NCBI RefSeq assembly: GCF_963576615.1
Contig: NC_088716.1
Span: forward strand, 57,319,681-57,383,680
Direction: 5' to 3'
DNA from: Watersipora subatra
Lineage: Eukaryota; Bryozoa; Gymnolaemata; Cheilostomatida; Watersiporidae
Length of the DNA stretch: 64,000 nucleotides
Both the position numbers and the translations under genes were made by a program. Of this stretch, positions 35,431 through 48,300 are shown in pieces; positions within the stretch are counted from its first letter, which is position 1, and each line of letters starts with the position of its first letter. The notes beneath the pieces were generated by a model. It saw nothing but the letters and a program-made list of their open reading frames with translations, did no database searches and was not told the DNA's origin.

Positions 35431-35909
35431 GTGTTTGTAACGCCAAGCCTACATTGATTAGATGAGTGTCTGTAACGTCAAGCCTATGTTGATTAGAAGA
35501 GTGTCTGTAACGTCAAGCCTATGTTGATTATAAGTGTGTTTGTAACGTCAAGCCTACGTTGATTATAAGTGTGTTTGTAACGTCAAGCCTATGTTGATTA
35601 TAAGTGTGCTTGTAACGTCAAGCCTATGTTGATTATAAGTGTGCTTGTAACGTCAAGCCTATGTTGATTATAAGTGTGCTTGTAGTACTGGCATTGACTA
35701 TAAATTTGTCTATTATACCAAAGTGATACCAGGCCCACAATGATTATAAGTGGGTCTGTGATACCAGGCCCACAATGATTATAAGTGTCTGTGATACCAG
35801 GCCCACAATGATTATAAGTGGGTCTGTGATACCAGGCCTACAATGATTATAAGTGTCTGTGATACCAGGCCTACAATGATTGTAAGTGTCTGTGATACCA
35901 GGCCCACAA
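35431..35909. repeat. 35-bp minisatellite, left part
   Basis: Two related unit types follow each other. The first is a 35-bp unit containing TGTAACGTCAAGCCTATG and TTGATTATAAGTGTG (35431-35690). The second is a 30-35 bp unit containing GATACCAGGCCCACAATG and ATTATAAGTG (35720-35909). The array resumes at 36338, so it was split by the inserted element at 35910-36337. Confidence 0.85.
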
Positions 35910-36337
35910 GGACGAGTATAACTGGAGTGGCTCAGAACCTGGTCACTTGACAGGGGAATTTTCTGTTTTTGTCACATGTCTTGCACATGCCCAGTTGCAT
36001 TTAACCATGTATCATGAGTAATATTAGACACTGGCCACAATGCTATATTCTATCACAGCAATATTGCAATAACCCACTACTAATAACCCGATACTGTTAA
36101 GAAATATAAGATAGGATATTATGCAAAAATGTGCATAAATAGTTGCAGAATCTTGCATAAGATTATTGTACACAGAAAGGTATTTGGAAAATGTATAGAA
36201 AAATAGAGAAACGTATAAAAAAATATAAATCTTGAAAAAATTGTTAGGATTTGGCATGGGATATTAAATATTAGACAAAAACAGATAATTCCCCTATCAC
36301 GTGACCAGGTTCTGAGCCACTCCAGTTATACTCGTCC
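35910..36337. mobile_element. Inverted-repeat MITE (Mutator-like features) inside a minisatellite
   Basis: The left end GGACGAGTATAACTGGAGTG and about 45 further bases, to TTTTTGTC near 35972, recur inverted at the right end, which reads GACGAG...GGTCACGTG on the minus strand, giving terminal inverted repeats of about 62 bp with few mismatches. The flanks GGCCCACAA (left) and GGCCCCACAA (right) look like a 9-10 bp target duplication with one indel. Long inverted repeats with 9-10 bp duplications are typical of Mutator-like elements. The inside is AT-rich and holds no transposase. The target is the minisatellite. Confidence 0.75.
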
Positions 36338-36437
36338 GGCCCCACAATGATTATAAGGGTATCAGTAACGCCAAGCCTACGTTGAGCATATGTGTGTCTG
36401 TAACACTAAGCCTACATTGAGCATATGTGTGTAAGCA
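36338..36437. repeat. 35-bp minisatellite, right part
   Basis: This resumes the units broken at 35909: CCCACAATGATTATAAGG, then GTAACGCCAAGCCTACG and CTGTAACACTAAGCC, decaying after about 36437. Confidence 0.75.
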
Positions 36438-37847
36438 ATACTGATCCAATATTGATACACACTTCCTCCTGTAAAACAAACTGCTATTACAACCTGTACG
36501 ACCTTATTACATTCCCCTGTTCTTTTCTGAATTTAGAAATCATGCACTATTATTTACTTTGAAAAGTTGTTCTATAGTTCGAGTTGCGACAAGGAGAAAC
36601 TTTGCTAAAAAAGATTAACAGATAAAATTGTCTAATCGCAATATTGGCCAAACTGTTTCTTCTGCCCAATGACGACTCAAATAATCCAAATCTCAATGCG
36701 CTTCGAAATACATAAAAATTGAAATTGAGATTTTATGATATATTTTATTTAGCTACCAATTGAAAAAAATGGTTGATAGTATAACCATATAAATGCAAGT
36801 TATATTTTGGCATTTCACACAAACAAGGGAGAGCAGTGGTAAACCTTTCACCTGAGCTTAAATCAGCTGATGTTATGCAAGCTGTCTCTAGTTCTTAGCC
36901 AGATATTAGCTACTACGTATTACTATTGCTACCATAAACACACACACTCACACCCACGCACACAAGTACACGCGCACGCACACAAGTACACACGCACAAG
37001 CACCCACACACACAGTCATACAATGATCATTTTGTTTATTGGTATAGGAAGAATCTCTGGCAACAGCAAAAGTAAGCGCAATATATATTGAGTTTATATG
37101 TAACTATATTAAATATTTCATCTAAATACATGTAACTTCTAACTTTTGCCAATTTATTGTAATTATAATACAAAAACCTTTTTTATGTGGTTGACTTTTG
37201 CCTTTTCATACATTTGGTCTAAATATGCAGAAAGTAACAAACAAAAATGAGGTTATAATAATATCTGAGTTATCTCCTCTCGCTAGACAAACCATGCATG
37301 GTCTATATCATCCTTGATACAACTCATGGTGCGCTATTGTCTCATTTTGTTTGCATTTAAATAAAGATGACAACTGCAAAGTCTATGAATTTTGCAAAAT
37401 GAGTGCAGGACAGATAACTTCATTTTAATCAAAAGTAATTTCCTCATGCAACAATTCCTAGTCTTTCGTCTCTCTTACACTCAAACAGTAGCACAGATTA
37501 ATGACAAATGTGGTTTATAACCACATACTCGTATCTGGCTATCTATTTAACTAAGTATGCTATGGGTGCGTTGCAAACGGCAGAGGAAAGAAGCCTTTCA
37601 CAATGCACGTAGTACCTGTAAATTGAAGCTTTTTATTTGCTGCTGTCCATCATTAAAAGCAGTATTTTATTGTTATTATACCATTCTATAAATCAGCATA
37701 GTTGATAACTATTAATTTTTAATTTTGCTTTGTACCAAAACTGTAGAAGTATTAAAATTGAAGCAGCCCATTCAGAAACTAGCATTTTCAGCTGCGTTTG
37801 CAATACAAAAACACCTCAATTTTTCTAAAGCATTGCTTTATATACCT
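36438..37847. other. No gene recognised; CA-rich patch
   Basis: AT-rich, without a supported frame. An impure CA/CACG microsatellite lies at 36938-37017. The 73-codon frame across it (36870-37091) only reflects the repeat. Confidence 0.45.
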
Positions 37848-38225
37848 ACTAGCTGTGCTTCCCGGCGTTGCCCGGGTATTAAAAATCAACTTATAAATAA
37901 TGAGAGGTAATGAAAGTTGTCTGCCACTTGCTATTAGCCCCGCCAGATTGCCAATGGAAAATTTTAGTAAGCTAACTAATGAAAATCACTTACTTGCGCA
38001 ATCACCCTGCTACCCTGCTTAGCACGCAAAGCCGTTGGGTATTCGCTCTCATATAACTTACATCAGCTAACCAATAACTCAATCTCTTTGGCCTAATGGG
38101 AATGGTGTTGGATTTGTGAATGGTAGGGTCTGAGATCAAATCTTCTTCACATATGAATTCTTTTTCCAAGATTTGAATAGCTATAGCTGGAGGTACACAC
38201 ATATCTACCTACTTTGAGAAACATA
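37848..38225 (+). mobile_element. tRNA-related SINE, copy C
   Basis: It starts ACTAGCTGTGCTTCCCGGC then GTTGCCCGGGTATTAAAAAT, followed by CACTTGCTATTAGCCC, ATTGCCAATGG, TTGGCCTAATGGGAATGG and the B-box-like TGAGATCAAATC. It ends TTTGAGAAACATATATATA, matching the tail of copy A. The tail continues directly into the TATCTATAGA array. Confidence 0.7.
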
Positions 38226-38420
38226 TATATATCTATAGATATCTATAGATATCTATATTTATAGATATCGATATCTATAGATATCTATAAATATCTATAG
38301 ATATCTATAGATATCTATAGATATAGATATCTATAGATATCTATAGATATAGATATCTATAGATATCTATAGATACAGATATCTATAAATATAGATATCT
38401 ATAGATATCTATAGATATAA
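38221..38420. repeat. Self-complementary 10-bp array (ATATCTATAG)n
   Basis: About 200 bp of ATATCTATAG units, with AGATATAG and ATAAATATAG variants, seeded at the tail of SINE copy C. Each unit contains CTATAG and GATATC palindromes, so the whole array can fold on itself in many registers. Confidence 0.9.
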
Positions 38421-38660
38421 AGTGCTGCAGAGAGAACAGTTGGCAGTATTTAAAGGAATAATCGCACTAAAGGTAGATCAGAGGATGCAAATATTTTATT
38501 GTAATAATACTCTAGCATGCTTGTGCACTGAATACCTTAGCTTTTTTTTTAAAGGAGATAGGCAAACCTTAAGTTCCAGAAAATAAACTTTTAATGTCAA
38601 ATACAAGGGAGCTACCATTATGTCTATTGACTACTGGTAAAAATAGCTGAAAACTTTAAT

Positions 38661-38826
38661 TAATATATATATAAATCTCAGTTGCTGTCTTTCTATTGGT
38701 CATCCCTGTGTCCAGTTATGACGATTAAATCAAGCAGTAAAAAATCCGTATCACACTGGATTTGACTTCAGTACCTCCACATCTAGAGACAGCGACATTA
38801 ACAACTAGACCACGGGACCGAGCAAT
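38661..38826 (-). mobile_element. tRNA-derived SINE segment, copy D
   Basis: The minus strand reads GGTCCCGTGGTCTAGTTG (A-box-like), then CTGAAGTCAAATCC (B-box-like), AACTGGACACAGGG and a TATATATATTA tail. It has the clearest tRNA resemblance of the four copies, but lacks the GTTGCCCGGGTA head block. It may be a separate subfamily or a 5' truncated copy. Confidence 0.65.
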
Positions 38827-38829
38827 GAA

Positions 38830-39484
38830 TGTTTGTTATGACATTCAATACATTGGGTAAAATACTCATGCTTAAAGTGCTTGAAGTTATTAGCTAGTAT
38901 TCATACAAACAATGGAAAGGTTTCAAGGTCTGAAGCCAAAATTACAAGCACCATACTTTAGTTGTAAGTTAAAGTGTAGAGTTTTGATGGAAACTTTATT
39001 TAGCGTGCAGGAGTATAATAAACTTTATTTATACGTGAGGTGATTTCACTGGTTATCATGCAGGTCACAACTTTTATTGAGTATCATGAAGCCTAAAATA
39101 ACATTTCAGTACCATTTTCATACCAACTTGTTGAGCACAATAATTATGAATGCAATACAATATAAAAATTACAGTATGATAGCAAGTAAAGGTACTGAAT
39201 ATCAAGTGAAATGTGACAAGAAACAATATAACATGGTATAATAAAATAAAACAACATATGCAACTAACCTGTAATCTCTAGTAAATAATTCCATGGTAAT
39301 TGACAACTTAATAATTGACACTAGTAATTCAAATCTGGCTGCCTTCGACAGAAACTAGAGAAACGTAATGCTATGAGTTAGTCACAACTTTAGCTTATGA
39401 CTCAACGCCGGCAACTATCATTGGTTAGTATTGATTAGGCCATTCTGCCTCGGCATGAACTCCAGGAACTCTAAACTAATAAAC
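38830..39484. other. No gene recognised
   Basis: AT-rich sequence with no credible frame and no repeat family that I can match elsewhere in the window. Confidence 0.4.
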
Positions 39485-40020
39485 TTTTTTTACTTAAGAT
39501 TGTCACTCATCAAATTTTAAAATATCTTAATACAAAGTATAGATACTTTGCTATCATTTGAGACATTTTTTGTTGTTTTAGGTGATCTGACTGCCAGGAT
39601 GTTGCCAGCTTAAAATCTACAAAACTTGATCTCAGTTAAATGATCACAATGATATTGGCTATTGCGTTCTAGTTGCAGTGTTACACGCCCCTGTTGACAT
39701 ATACATGTATATTACTTTGGATTTGTTCATGATTATTGGAATAAAACTTTGAATATAGATTCAGATACATTGCTATAAAGGTTTCAAATGATGTAGAGAT
39801 AGGTTGACATAACCATATAAGCATCTGATGCTACTGTATATTTATCACTTATAAAAATTATTCATGACTATTGAGTCATTGACATTATTTTTGAGGGTGC
39901 CTGGGCACAGTTTTTATTCTGAGCATTTCAAGTGAGATCAAATTTTTTAAATTTTACTCTATGAACATCCTTGCAGTCAGATCACCTAAAACAACAAAAT
40001 AAATTTAAAATGGTAGAAAA
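39485..40020. mobile_element. Foldback MITE, copy 4 (diverged)
   Basis: The left arm contains TTTTAGGTGATCTGACTGCC, GATGTTG and CTACAAAACTTGATC. The right arm contains the inverted forms (GAACATCCTTGCAGTCAG then ATCACCTAAAACA). These match the core of copies 1-3. It has extra sequence in the middle and more degraded ends, so it is probably older. Confidence 0.55.
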
Positions 40021-41345
40021 CCCAATTAACAAGTTTATATTCCCAGAATGTTTCAAAAAATTCTAGAAATGTTTAATTGAAAAGTTGTCACAAGATAATG
40101 TGTAGACACCTTTTTAATTTTTCAGCAACTTTGTGGGCAATATGTTATGGCAAATGATTTTCCACAACGTTCCCACAATATTGAAAAAATGTTACATAAT
40201 ACTCCATCAACATTCCTTCCATGATGTTGCCTCAAAGATATTAGCTAACATCCTGAGAACCTGCAGGACATTAATGGGATGTAAGCAGCAACTTTCAAAC
40301 ATTTTGATAAAATTTCACAAAATATTCCTCTAAGAAATTGAGTACTATGTTAGTATAATGTACCGAGCAAAACCTTCTCACAACATTTTTTCCTCACGCT
40401 ATGCTGTTAGTAAATACACAAATTGTAACATGATATAATAACAATACAAATAATGTAAAACACCATCCAAATATAGGTAGTTATAAAAATCCCTTTTGAA
40501 GCGTTTACTACACTCGTGTGCTATAACAAATGTACTCTTACACTGATTGTATTAAAATGGAACCTAGTCATATTTGAGATATTTCTAATGAAGTGTGAAA
40601 ATTAAAATTTGTAATAACCTTTATTTTTCTTTACATAAATCTTTAAAATCATCTATAGGCCTACTCATGATAAAAATAAATAAAACTATAACTTGCTTCA
40701 TTTCATCTTATTTTAAATAATTATTCATAATCAAGGGGCGACAACTTCAAAAAATAGATCAAAAGGCAAAAGTATTAAAATTACAGTTAACTTATTTCTT
40801 ATTGAGAAAAGTTCTAAAAGATTCAGCCAACTAGCAAGAGTAAACTGTTACAATAATAATGTTATTAAACAACATTATAAGAACAACATTGTTAGAACAT
40901 TGTTGTAACATTCATTTAAGAGTAGAAATGATGTTGCACAGCAATGTGCCCTTTACATTGTAAGTCAATGTTATATGAATGTTTACATTCCAAAGTAACT
41001 TTTCTGTAATATTGCCTGGACATTTGTTTGAAGGTAAAAATGATGTTGCACTACCGCGTTCCAGTTACATTGCATGTCAATGTTATATGGTCATTTATGC
41101 TTAAACGTAGCCAAACAACTTCATGGAACATTGCTGAGACATTCAATAATAATGTTGTGACAACGTTAGCAAAGTTTCTTTCTGTAACATTCTATAGAAT
41201 ATTACAATAATAGTTTTGCACAAAATTCTGCAAAATATTCCTGCGACATTCTTGTAACATCATACAATAATGGTCCCCAAATAACGCTTGTAGAACATTA
41301 TGAACATTTTTGCTTGGAAAGTTATTTTACGCGTAACGTTATGGA
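40021..41345. repeat. Degenerate AACATT-rich repeat region
   Basis: ACATT/AATGT words recur throughout, on both strands. A clear tandem duplication of about 108 bp covers roughly 40926-41140: AAATGATGTTGCAC, CATTG, GTCAATGTTATATG occur in the same order twice. No protein is supported. Confidence 0.55.
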
Positions 41346-43375
41346 GTGTTCCAGTAATGCCGTTGTTAGTTGGGAAATATCTATACGTTCTAATAAAATC
41401 TTCCAAAATGTGACACGAGTAACCCTGTAAACGGTGGTTGGCATTTTGCTTGGGTATTGAAACACCGAAAGATGTTATTAGATTTGAGCAAACACCTGTT
41501 TGTCATGAGCGGGTTACTAACTTTGGAGCTGTCACTGAGCCTTACTAATAATTTTCTAAAAGGAGTTAAATTACCGATTAAGTATTTGCAGGCGAAGGTT
41601 TTCTAGAATGACTACTGTCTTTATTACCTTTCAAATGACAGAACTGTTTCACGCAACTAAAAGAGAGAGATTATTTTATATATCTTTGTCAATTTTATCT
41701 CTGATTTCTTCAGCATTGCTTACCAACATCATTATCTAGGGAGGAAACCATGTCAAGTGATCTAGAATATCTGTCCTGTAAACAACAGGTTGGAGTTCAA
41801 CTCGTTAAAAAGGCCACTGGTGGTGACACTGACAGGAATGACATACAACATTAATTGATCACTACGATTGGACAGTCGTCAAAGTTCTTTGCCATTGAAC
41901 TCAGATATGTCCATCTAAGATTCCATAGCCATTGTTTGTACAATGACGGTGTTAAAAACATGCACAGCCTCTGCTTGTCAGATAGCACACTCAATCTTCA
42001 AGGAATTGCTCACAAACACACATATGCCACAAATATTGTGTCTAGATTATTAATCATCCTTATGTAATCATTCTGTGTCGCAGAAAATGTAGATGTTTTG
42101 CTAAAAATTTTTCAGTAGCAGAATTTATAACTAAAAACCGCTATCAGACAATTTGCGTCAAATTTTAGCAACAGAAAAATAATTACAAATCGCCAAAATA
42201 CAATATAAGTTAATAGTCTTAGCTTAATAGTTTAATAGATTTAGCTTTATAGTTAAGCAAAAGCAAAACAAGTAATGCTGCCACAAATATTGTCTGACTC
42301 TTTGTTTGGCTTGGCAAGCGGGTGTTACATAACACTGCCAACATAAAAGGTAACTCTATGCAAGTTACGTAAGCTCATGATATTCCAAGTTATGACAAGC
42401 CACATGAAGAGATTGTTTTGCAACCACTATAATCCCATTTTCTCTTCCCTTCCCATTATGTCGCTGCTTCAAGCAAAAAGTATGGGTAGCTTGAAGCGAA
42501 TCTTAGATCAAAAGTTTATAGCAGTAATGTTATCTCATCATGAAATAGTTTGGTTGGCACCATAACAAGTGAAAATTGGACCAAAGTGATTTTGTGGAAA
42601 GAGCATAGACAGAAAGCAGCCAACACTTCTAACTACAGAAAGCTGTAATGTGTTTTTGTAAAGCGTTTGTGAAAACGAGCCAATAACTGGGCTGCCCTTA
42701 CCAATATTTTCTTCTGTTGATAAGTTTTAAAAATCTTTAGTTTTTGTTGAAACTAAAAAATTGCCTGAACTACAATTTGACTTTGACTTGCTAGAGATTG
42801 CTACAGTTGCAACAACCAATCAGAGAGGAAAAAGTGTAGTTTCATTTTCTCACGGAGAGCAAACTAATGTAAAATAAAAAGCAATAACAAGGATGAACGT
42901 ACTTGAGTGCAGAATATAAATCAACAATGTAGATTGGTAAACTTGCTAGCTTGAGGAGCAAATTGTCAACCACAACAACTGGCCCCCAGCAAGTAACAGA
43001 TTGCCAGCTCGTGCATAGACAGCTTTAGATTGGCAAAACTTGATGTTTGCTGAAAACAAGGCAGAGGTACCCATAGAAAAGGTCTATCAATAATAACTAG
43101 AACTAAAAGGTTGCAGGGCGTTTCCCAAGGGTCAGCACTCCTAGTATAGGAGTGCTGGGTTACTTTATAATAGTAACTCAAACTGGTAGTCTTTAGGTCT
43201 CTATTGCAGTCAGCACTCCTATAGTAACCCAACCTGGTAGTCTTTAGGTCTTTGATTGGAGTAGTAGTTTGTTTAGAATATTAACAGCATGCATAGTGAG
43301 TAAAGGTGATTTCAACTTTTTCAACTGTCACCAAAAGCTTCTGACATTGATTATCAGCATTTAATCTTATCACTA
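41346..43375. other. No gene recognised
   Basis: Short frames only. A small hairpin at 43134-43156 (AGCACTCCTA, loop GTA, TAGGAGTGCT) lies in an imperfect local duplication, where AGCACTCCTA and TGGTAGTCTTTAGGTCT each occur twice. Confidence 0.45.
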
Positions 43376-43378
43376 CAG

Positions 43379-43556
43379 CCATGCCTATGTCTATGTCTAT
43401 GCCTAAGTCTATGCATATGTCTATGCCTGTGTCTATGCAAAGGTATGTCTATGCCAATGCCCTATGTCTATGCATATGTCTATGCGTATGCCCTATCTCT
43501 ATGCGTAGGTATGTCTATGCCTATGCGTATACCTGTCTATGCATATGTCTATGACA
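43379..43556. repeat. CTATGC minisatellite
   Basis: Repeats of CTATGCCTATGT, CTATGCATATGT and CTATGCGTATG occur with 6-bp internal periodicity and irregular length variants. Non-coding. Confidence 0.85.
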
Positions 43557-44245
43557 TATATATAATTATGAATATGTAGGCAGATGAATACGTAAGCAGT
43601 GTTAGTGAGTTGTAACCAGCAAACCAGAATCTACATGACAAAATTCCAACTCTTCCCATGACCACCCCCAACCGCGACTCTTGACTTTGGGATGAACCGC
43701 TACATCTCAAAGTTAACTCACTTTATCACTTCTCTAACTTATATAATTTTCCACAAAATAATAAGAAATTTAATTTGAATTATTATAGTGAAATAGACAT
43801 ATGCCATCTATCTGTGTTCAAATAACTTGCAAAATTTGAATATTAGTTTCAAATCATAATAGGCTTAGCTTTTGCTCTGACCCATCTGCAAAACACTAGG
43901 GCCTAAGGCATGTTGGCTTCTGTTCACACTAAACAACACTGATGATGATCGAATCGCCAAACTATTTAACGTCAAAATCCTTTTGAAATAGTTGTTCTTA
44001 ACGGAGTACTGAAGCTTTTGAATGGATTCCATATTGACCCTGAGATCTGTGGTAACATTGTGCAGGCAAAATATCTGATAACTGAAAAAATTCTGAATAT
44101 GCTGACTTTCACCTGTATAACACACTGAAAAATGATTTTGACTTCAGCTTGTTGCACAGGTTGAATAGCCGTCGAACGCGCACTGACTGTTGGCAGCTAC
44201 CGGTGGCACACAGGTCATAAGATCACATTTCATCGCAACAGTGCT

Positions 44246-44988
44246 TGTAGAGTTTTATAGAAACTCTAAAACTCTGTTATGAGATTGTGGAGGGGTTCGA
44301 CAATTAGATGAATTAGCCTGTTTATTCCTTTATTTAATTCATCAAGTCGTGAAACCTGTTAAATTACATATAAACAATAAGTCTTGGTGCCCATAATAGA
44401 AGCTGATACACAGTTACATAGAGTTGAAAACATTGTGCATCAATTGTGGTAAAATTGCATAATCATACTTCATACATAACCATGCATCATAATTTCAACA
44501 TAATTCAATTCAAGTAAATTAATTAAAACAAAAATTTAAGACAAATTACTGACCTGTGCCTCTATAAATCCCAATCTGTTTATTCTGTAGAAAAGCTGCT
44601 ATATGTAGTGTTGAAATAAAACATTTTATCTTAGTGATAAGTGCTCGTGGATTCGAGTTTAGGTGCAAACTGGCAACAGGTCAAAATCTTCCCTGCCAGG
44701 TAGATCACTCTAAAGTTACAATTGGCCAGAAACATCAAGTCACAGGCAGCAAGGACCAATGATGAGGAGCCCAGCCAACTTCCGACAGGCTACCACTGCG
44801 AGACAGAGAGACTTCGTGATCGTAGACACTTTATTCCAAGCACAATAATTTTTTAACCATTTAATGAGTTCAACAGGTACCAAAGCTCAGTTGCCCATGG
44901 CTGAGATTTTTACACTAATTGCAAGGTTTAATTGAAAAAGCAGCCATGAGTTTTTGCGCAAGAAAATGAGCGATTGTGAGTCACTACA
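44246..44988 (-). repeat. 3' LTR of BEL/Pao element 3
   Basis: 743 bp, matching 51751-52493. On the minus strand it starts TGTAGTGACTC and ends CTCTACA. AATAAA on the minus strand at 44321-44326 is a candidate polyadenylation signal. Confidence 0.95.
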
Positions 44989-45314
44989 CTCCCACCTAAA
45001 TTTCTTGAAATTTACTAATTTATTTTTATTTATTTATTTTTTTTTTTTTATTTTTTTTTTTTTACAGGCATTTTCTTTGGGTTTGTATTTTAAACTACAT
45101 GAGGTTATCAAATTCCATTATTCAGAACAAATGATGTAATAATTGTGTTAAAATACTTGTTAGAATATTTTGCTTTACTGCTAGCTCATGTGATAGGAGT
45201 CATGAGCACTTGGTTAATTAAACTGCTAAGTCTAATTGTATTACATCTACTACCATTACTACTACTACTATGCGTCCATATTGATGCAGCAAACATATTT
45301 GGCTTCTCTGAGAC
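44989..45314 (-). other. 3' untranslated part and polypurine tract of element 3
   Basis: The minus strand reads TTTAGGTGGGAG directly before the 3' LTR (44989-45000), the polypurine tract. Between it and the gag-pol stop is a long T-rich run on the plus strand (about 45005-45064), which is A-rich in the element's sense. Confidence 0.75.
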
Positions 45315-48300
45315 CTAGGCTTCTACCAGCAAGACCAGCTTGTTTACTGATCTGATCAGCCTTGTAGCCGGCTTGATAGGTTTCCCTTTCTTGTCTAGCA
45401 TGTGGTTCCCAAGAGTAACCTCTGCTCTGCGCACCAGTCCATCAGATCCAGGTTTGACATTAGTGACTCTCCCTATCTTCCAGTCGTTTCGGTCCACACT
45501 GTCATCCCAAAGTAGAACAACATCTCCCGCTTTGATATTTTTGACTTTCGCAGTCCATCTTTGTCGTTGGGTTATGAGACTAAGATATTCCGTTTTCCAG
45601 GCTTTCCAAAAGGCTTCTGTCACTGCCTGAGTAACGATCCACCGTTTTCTGGAGTACACATCCTCTTCAGGAAAGTCTCCTGGGGGTGGTGCTGAGAGCT
45701 GCTCTTTGCCAGTCAGTAGAATATTCGGGGTCATTATTCCCTCATCTGGGTCTTCGATGACTGTTCCAGTCAGCGGTCTGTTGTTCACAACGTTGGCGAC
45801 CTCACTAAAAACAGTTCTTAGAGTAGTAGAGTCCATTCTGTACTTCACATTCAAGCCATTCATGACTGCGCGGATCGACCTAATCATGCGTTCTGTGACT
45901 CCTCCATGGTGGCTTGCTTTAGGAGGATTAAACTTCATGGTAATCCTGCTACGTTGAAGATAGTCGTCAACCTTTTTGTCAGCTAGATTGAGCTGCCTTT
46001 CCATTTCGTTCTTCATCCCAACAAAATTTGTACCGTTGTCACATATGATTGTTCGAACCGGTCCGCGTATAGCCATGAAATTACGAAGTGCGAGTATCAG
46101 ACAATCCGTTGTCATCTGGTCGAGCATTTCAATATGAACAGCCCGAGAATAGAGGCAGGTGACCACTAGTCCCCAGCGTTTCCTCTCCGTACGGTAGTCC
46201 TTCACATGGAATGGGCCGAAAACATCCATTCCTACATGGGTGAATGGTGCCGTAAGTTCGAGTCGCTCCTTTGGTAGGTTGCCCATTTGTTGTTTCATAG
46301 GTGTCTTTCTCAGTCTCTTGCACAGTATGCAATCACGTAGGTGTTTCTTTACTGCTCCTGGTCCATTTACCAACCAGTACCCTGCTTCTCTGATAGCGCA
46401 CAGCGTTGAGCGGTATCCTAGGTGCTGAATCTTGTCGTGTTCCCTGGCTATAATCAGTCTTGCAATGTGAGTATGTTTTGGAATTATTACTGGATGTTTA
46501 TAGTCATGGCTCCAGTTGGAGGCATTGGTTGCTCTCCCACCTACGCGCAGTATTCCTTCTTCTGTGAATGGAGAGAGTGACGAGATCCCTGCTTCTTTCT
46601 CCCCCTTCGGATAGGCCAACTTCTGTACTTGACTTACTATGAATTTCTCTGCATTTTCTAAGTCTGTGACAGATATTTCTGGTTGTCTCCATGCTTTCTG
46701 TCTTACGCAGCCCTTTAAAATTGCTATGCTTTTCACAAGTTGTTCCATATTGCTGTAGCGATCATATCTGCTGGCCAGATTGATGGTGGTCTGAGCCGAG
46801 AAGGTTTTCATCATTCGCACCTCCTTATCGTGGTCATCCACTGTTACATTGACGCTGTTCTCTTTAATGTATCGCTGAATACACGGTTCATGTAGAAAGT
46901 CTGGTCCCTTAGTCCATGTGGACTCCTCAACAAAATCTTTTGTGGAGCATCCTCTTGATGCCCAGTCTGCGGGATTGTCTTTTGAGCGTACATGTTGCCA
47001 CTGTTCCACCTCTGTTATGTTTCTGATCTGAGTAACTCGGTTTGTCACATATGTATGGAAGCGCTTGTTTTCATTTCTAATATATCCCAGAGTTATAAGA
47101 GAGTCTGTCCAAAATACTTCCTTGCTTATTTCCATCTTGAGCTCTTTGCGCACCACACTGGCAATCTTTGAGGCTGTTACAGCTCCTTGAAGTTCTAGAC
47201 GAGGTATAGTTGTTGGCTGCTTCAGTGGGGCCACTCTGGCTTTTGAAAATACGAGGTTACAAGTTACAGTTGAGTCTGTGTGCTTCAGCCTGACGTATGA
47301 GCAGGCTCCGTATCCAGCTTCGCTTGCATCACTGAAATGGTGCAGTTCTGCCGCGGCAACGTCTCCTGTCTTGTAGCATCGCTGAAATGCGATAGAGTCC
47401 AGGTGGGTCAGGTCTTTCAGCCAACCTATCCATTCTTTACTAACCTCTGGTGTGAGAAGTTGATCCCATGATGTGTTTTCAGCGGTGACTTTCTGTAGAA
47501 TCCTCTTGCCTCTGAATACTATTGGGGATATGAGTCCTAAAGGGTCATAGATTTGAGCGATGGTTGACAACACTCCTCTCTTGGTCATCTGTGTTTCTAT
47601 CTTTGGCGAATTGAAGCGAAGTGTATCTGTGTCGACGTTCCATTCCATGCCAAGCGTTCGTTCCTGCGGTAATTGGTCTTTAAAGAGGTTGAGATTTTGT
47701 GCGGACTCTACTCTTTCAGATTCGGGAACAGAGGTGAGGACCTCTTTGTTGTTCGATATGAACTTGTGCAGCCTTATGTTTCCTTTAGTACATATGGCCC
47801 TTGCTCCTTGGATGAGATCTTTGGCATCCTCCAATGTTTGGACACTAGTCACACCATCATCTACGTAAAATTCCTCTCTCAGAAAGCTAGCTGCTGCAGG
47901 GTGTATGGTTCTATGGTCGTCTGCAAGCTTTCGTAATCCAAATGTTGCTACCGCTGGTGAACTTGTAGCGCCAAATAGGTGCACGTTCAGACGAAATTCC
48001 TCAATCTGCGTCAGTGTTTCATCAATCCATAAGAACCGTAAGTAGTCCCTGTGATCGGCTTTGACTTTGAAATTATAGAACATCTGTTCTATGTCGCAGG
48101 TTATAGCTATCGGTTCTCGTCGAAACCTCATCAAGATTCCGATCAGCGAATTCATATGATCCGGGCCACTGAGCAGTCTATCGTTGAGTGAAACACCATT
48201 AAAACGTGCGCTAGCATCCATCACCACTCGGAGCTTTTTCTTCTGCTTGTGTCGAACACTGAAGTGTGGTATGTACCACACCTTGCCAGGTTCCGATGAA

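Noticed and set aside
38221-38420. CRISPR-like or origin-like array
   Set aside because: No spacers; a simple short tandem repeat in a eukaryotic context.
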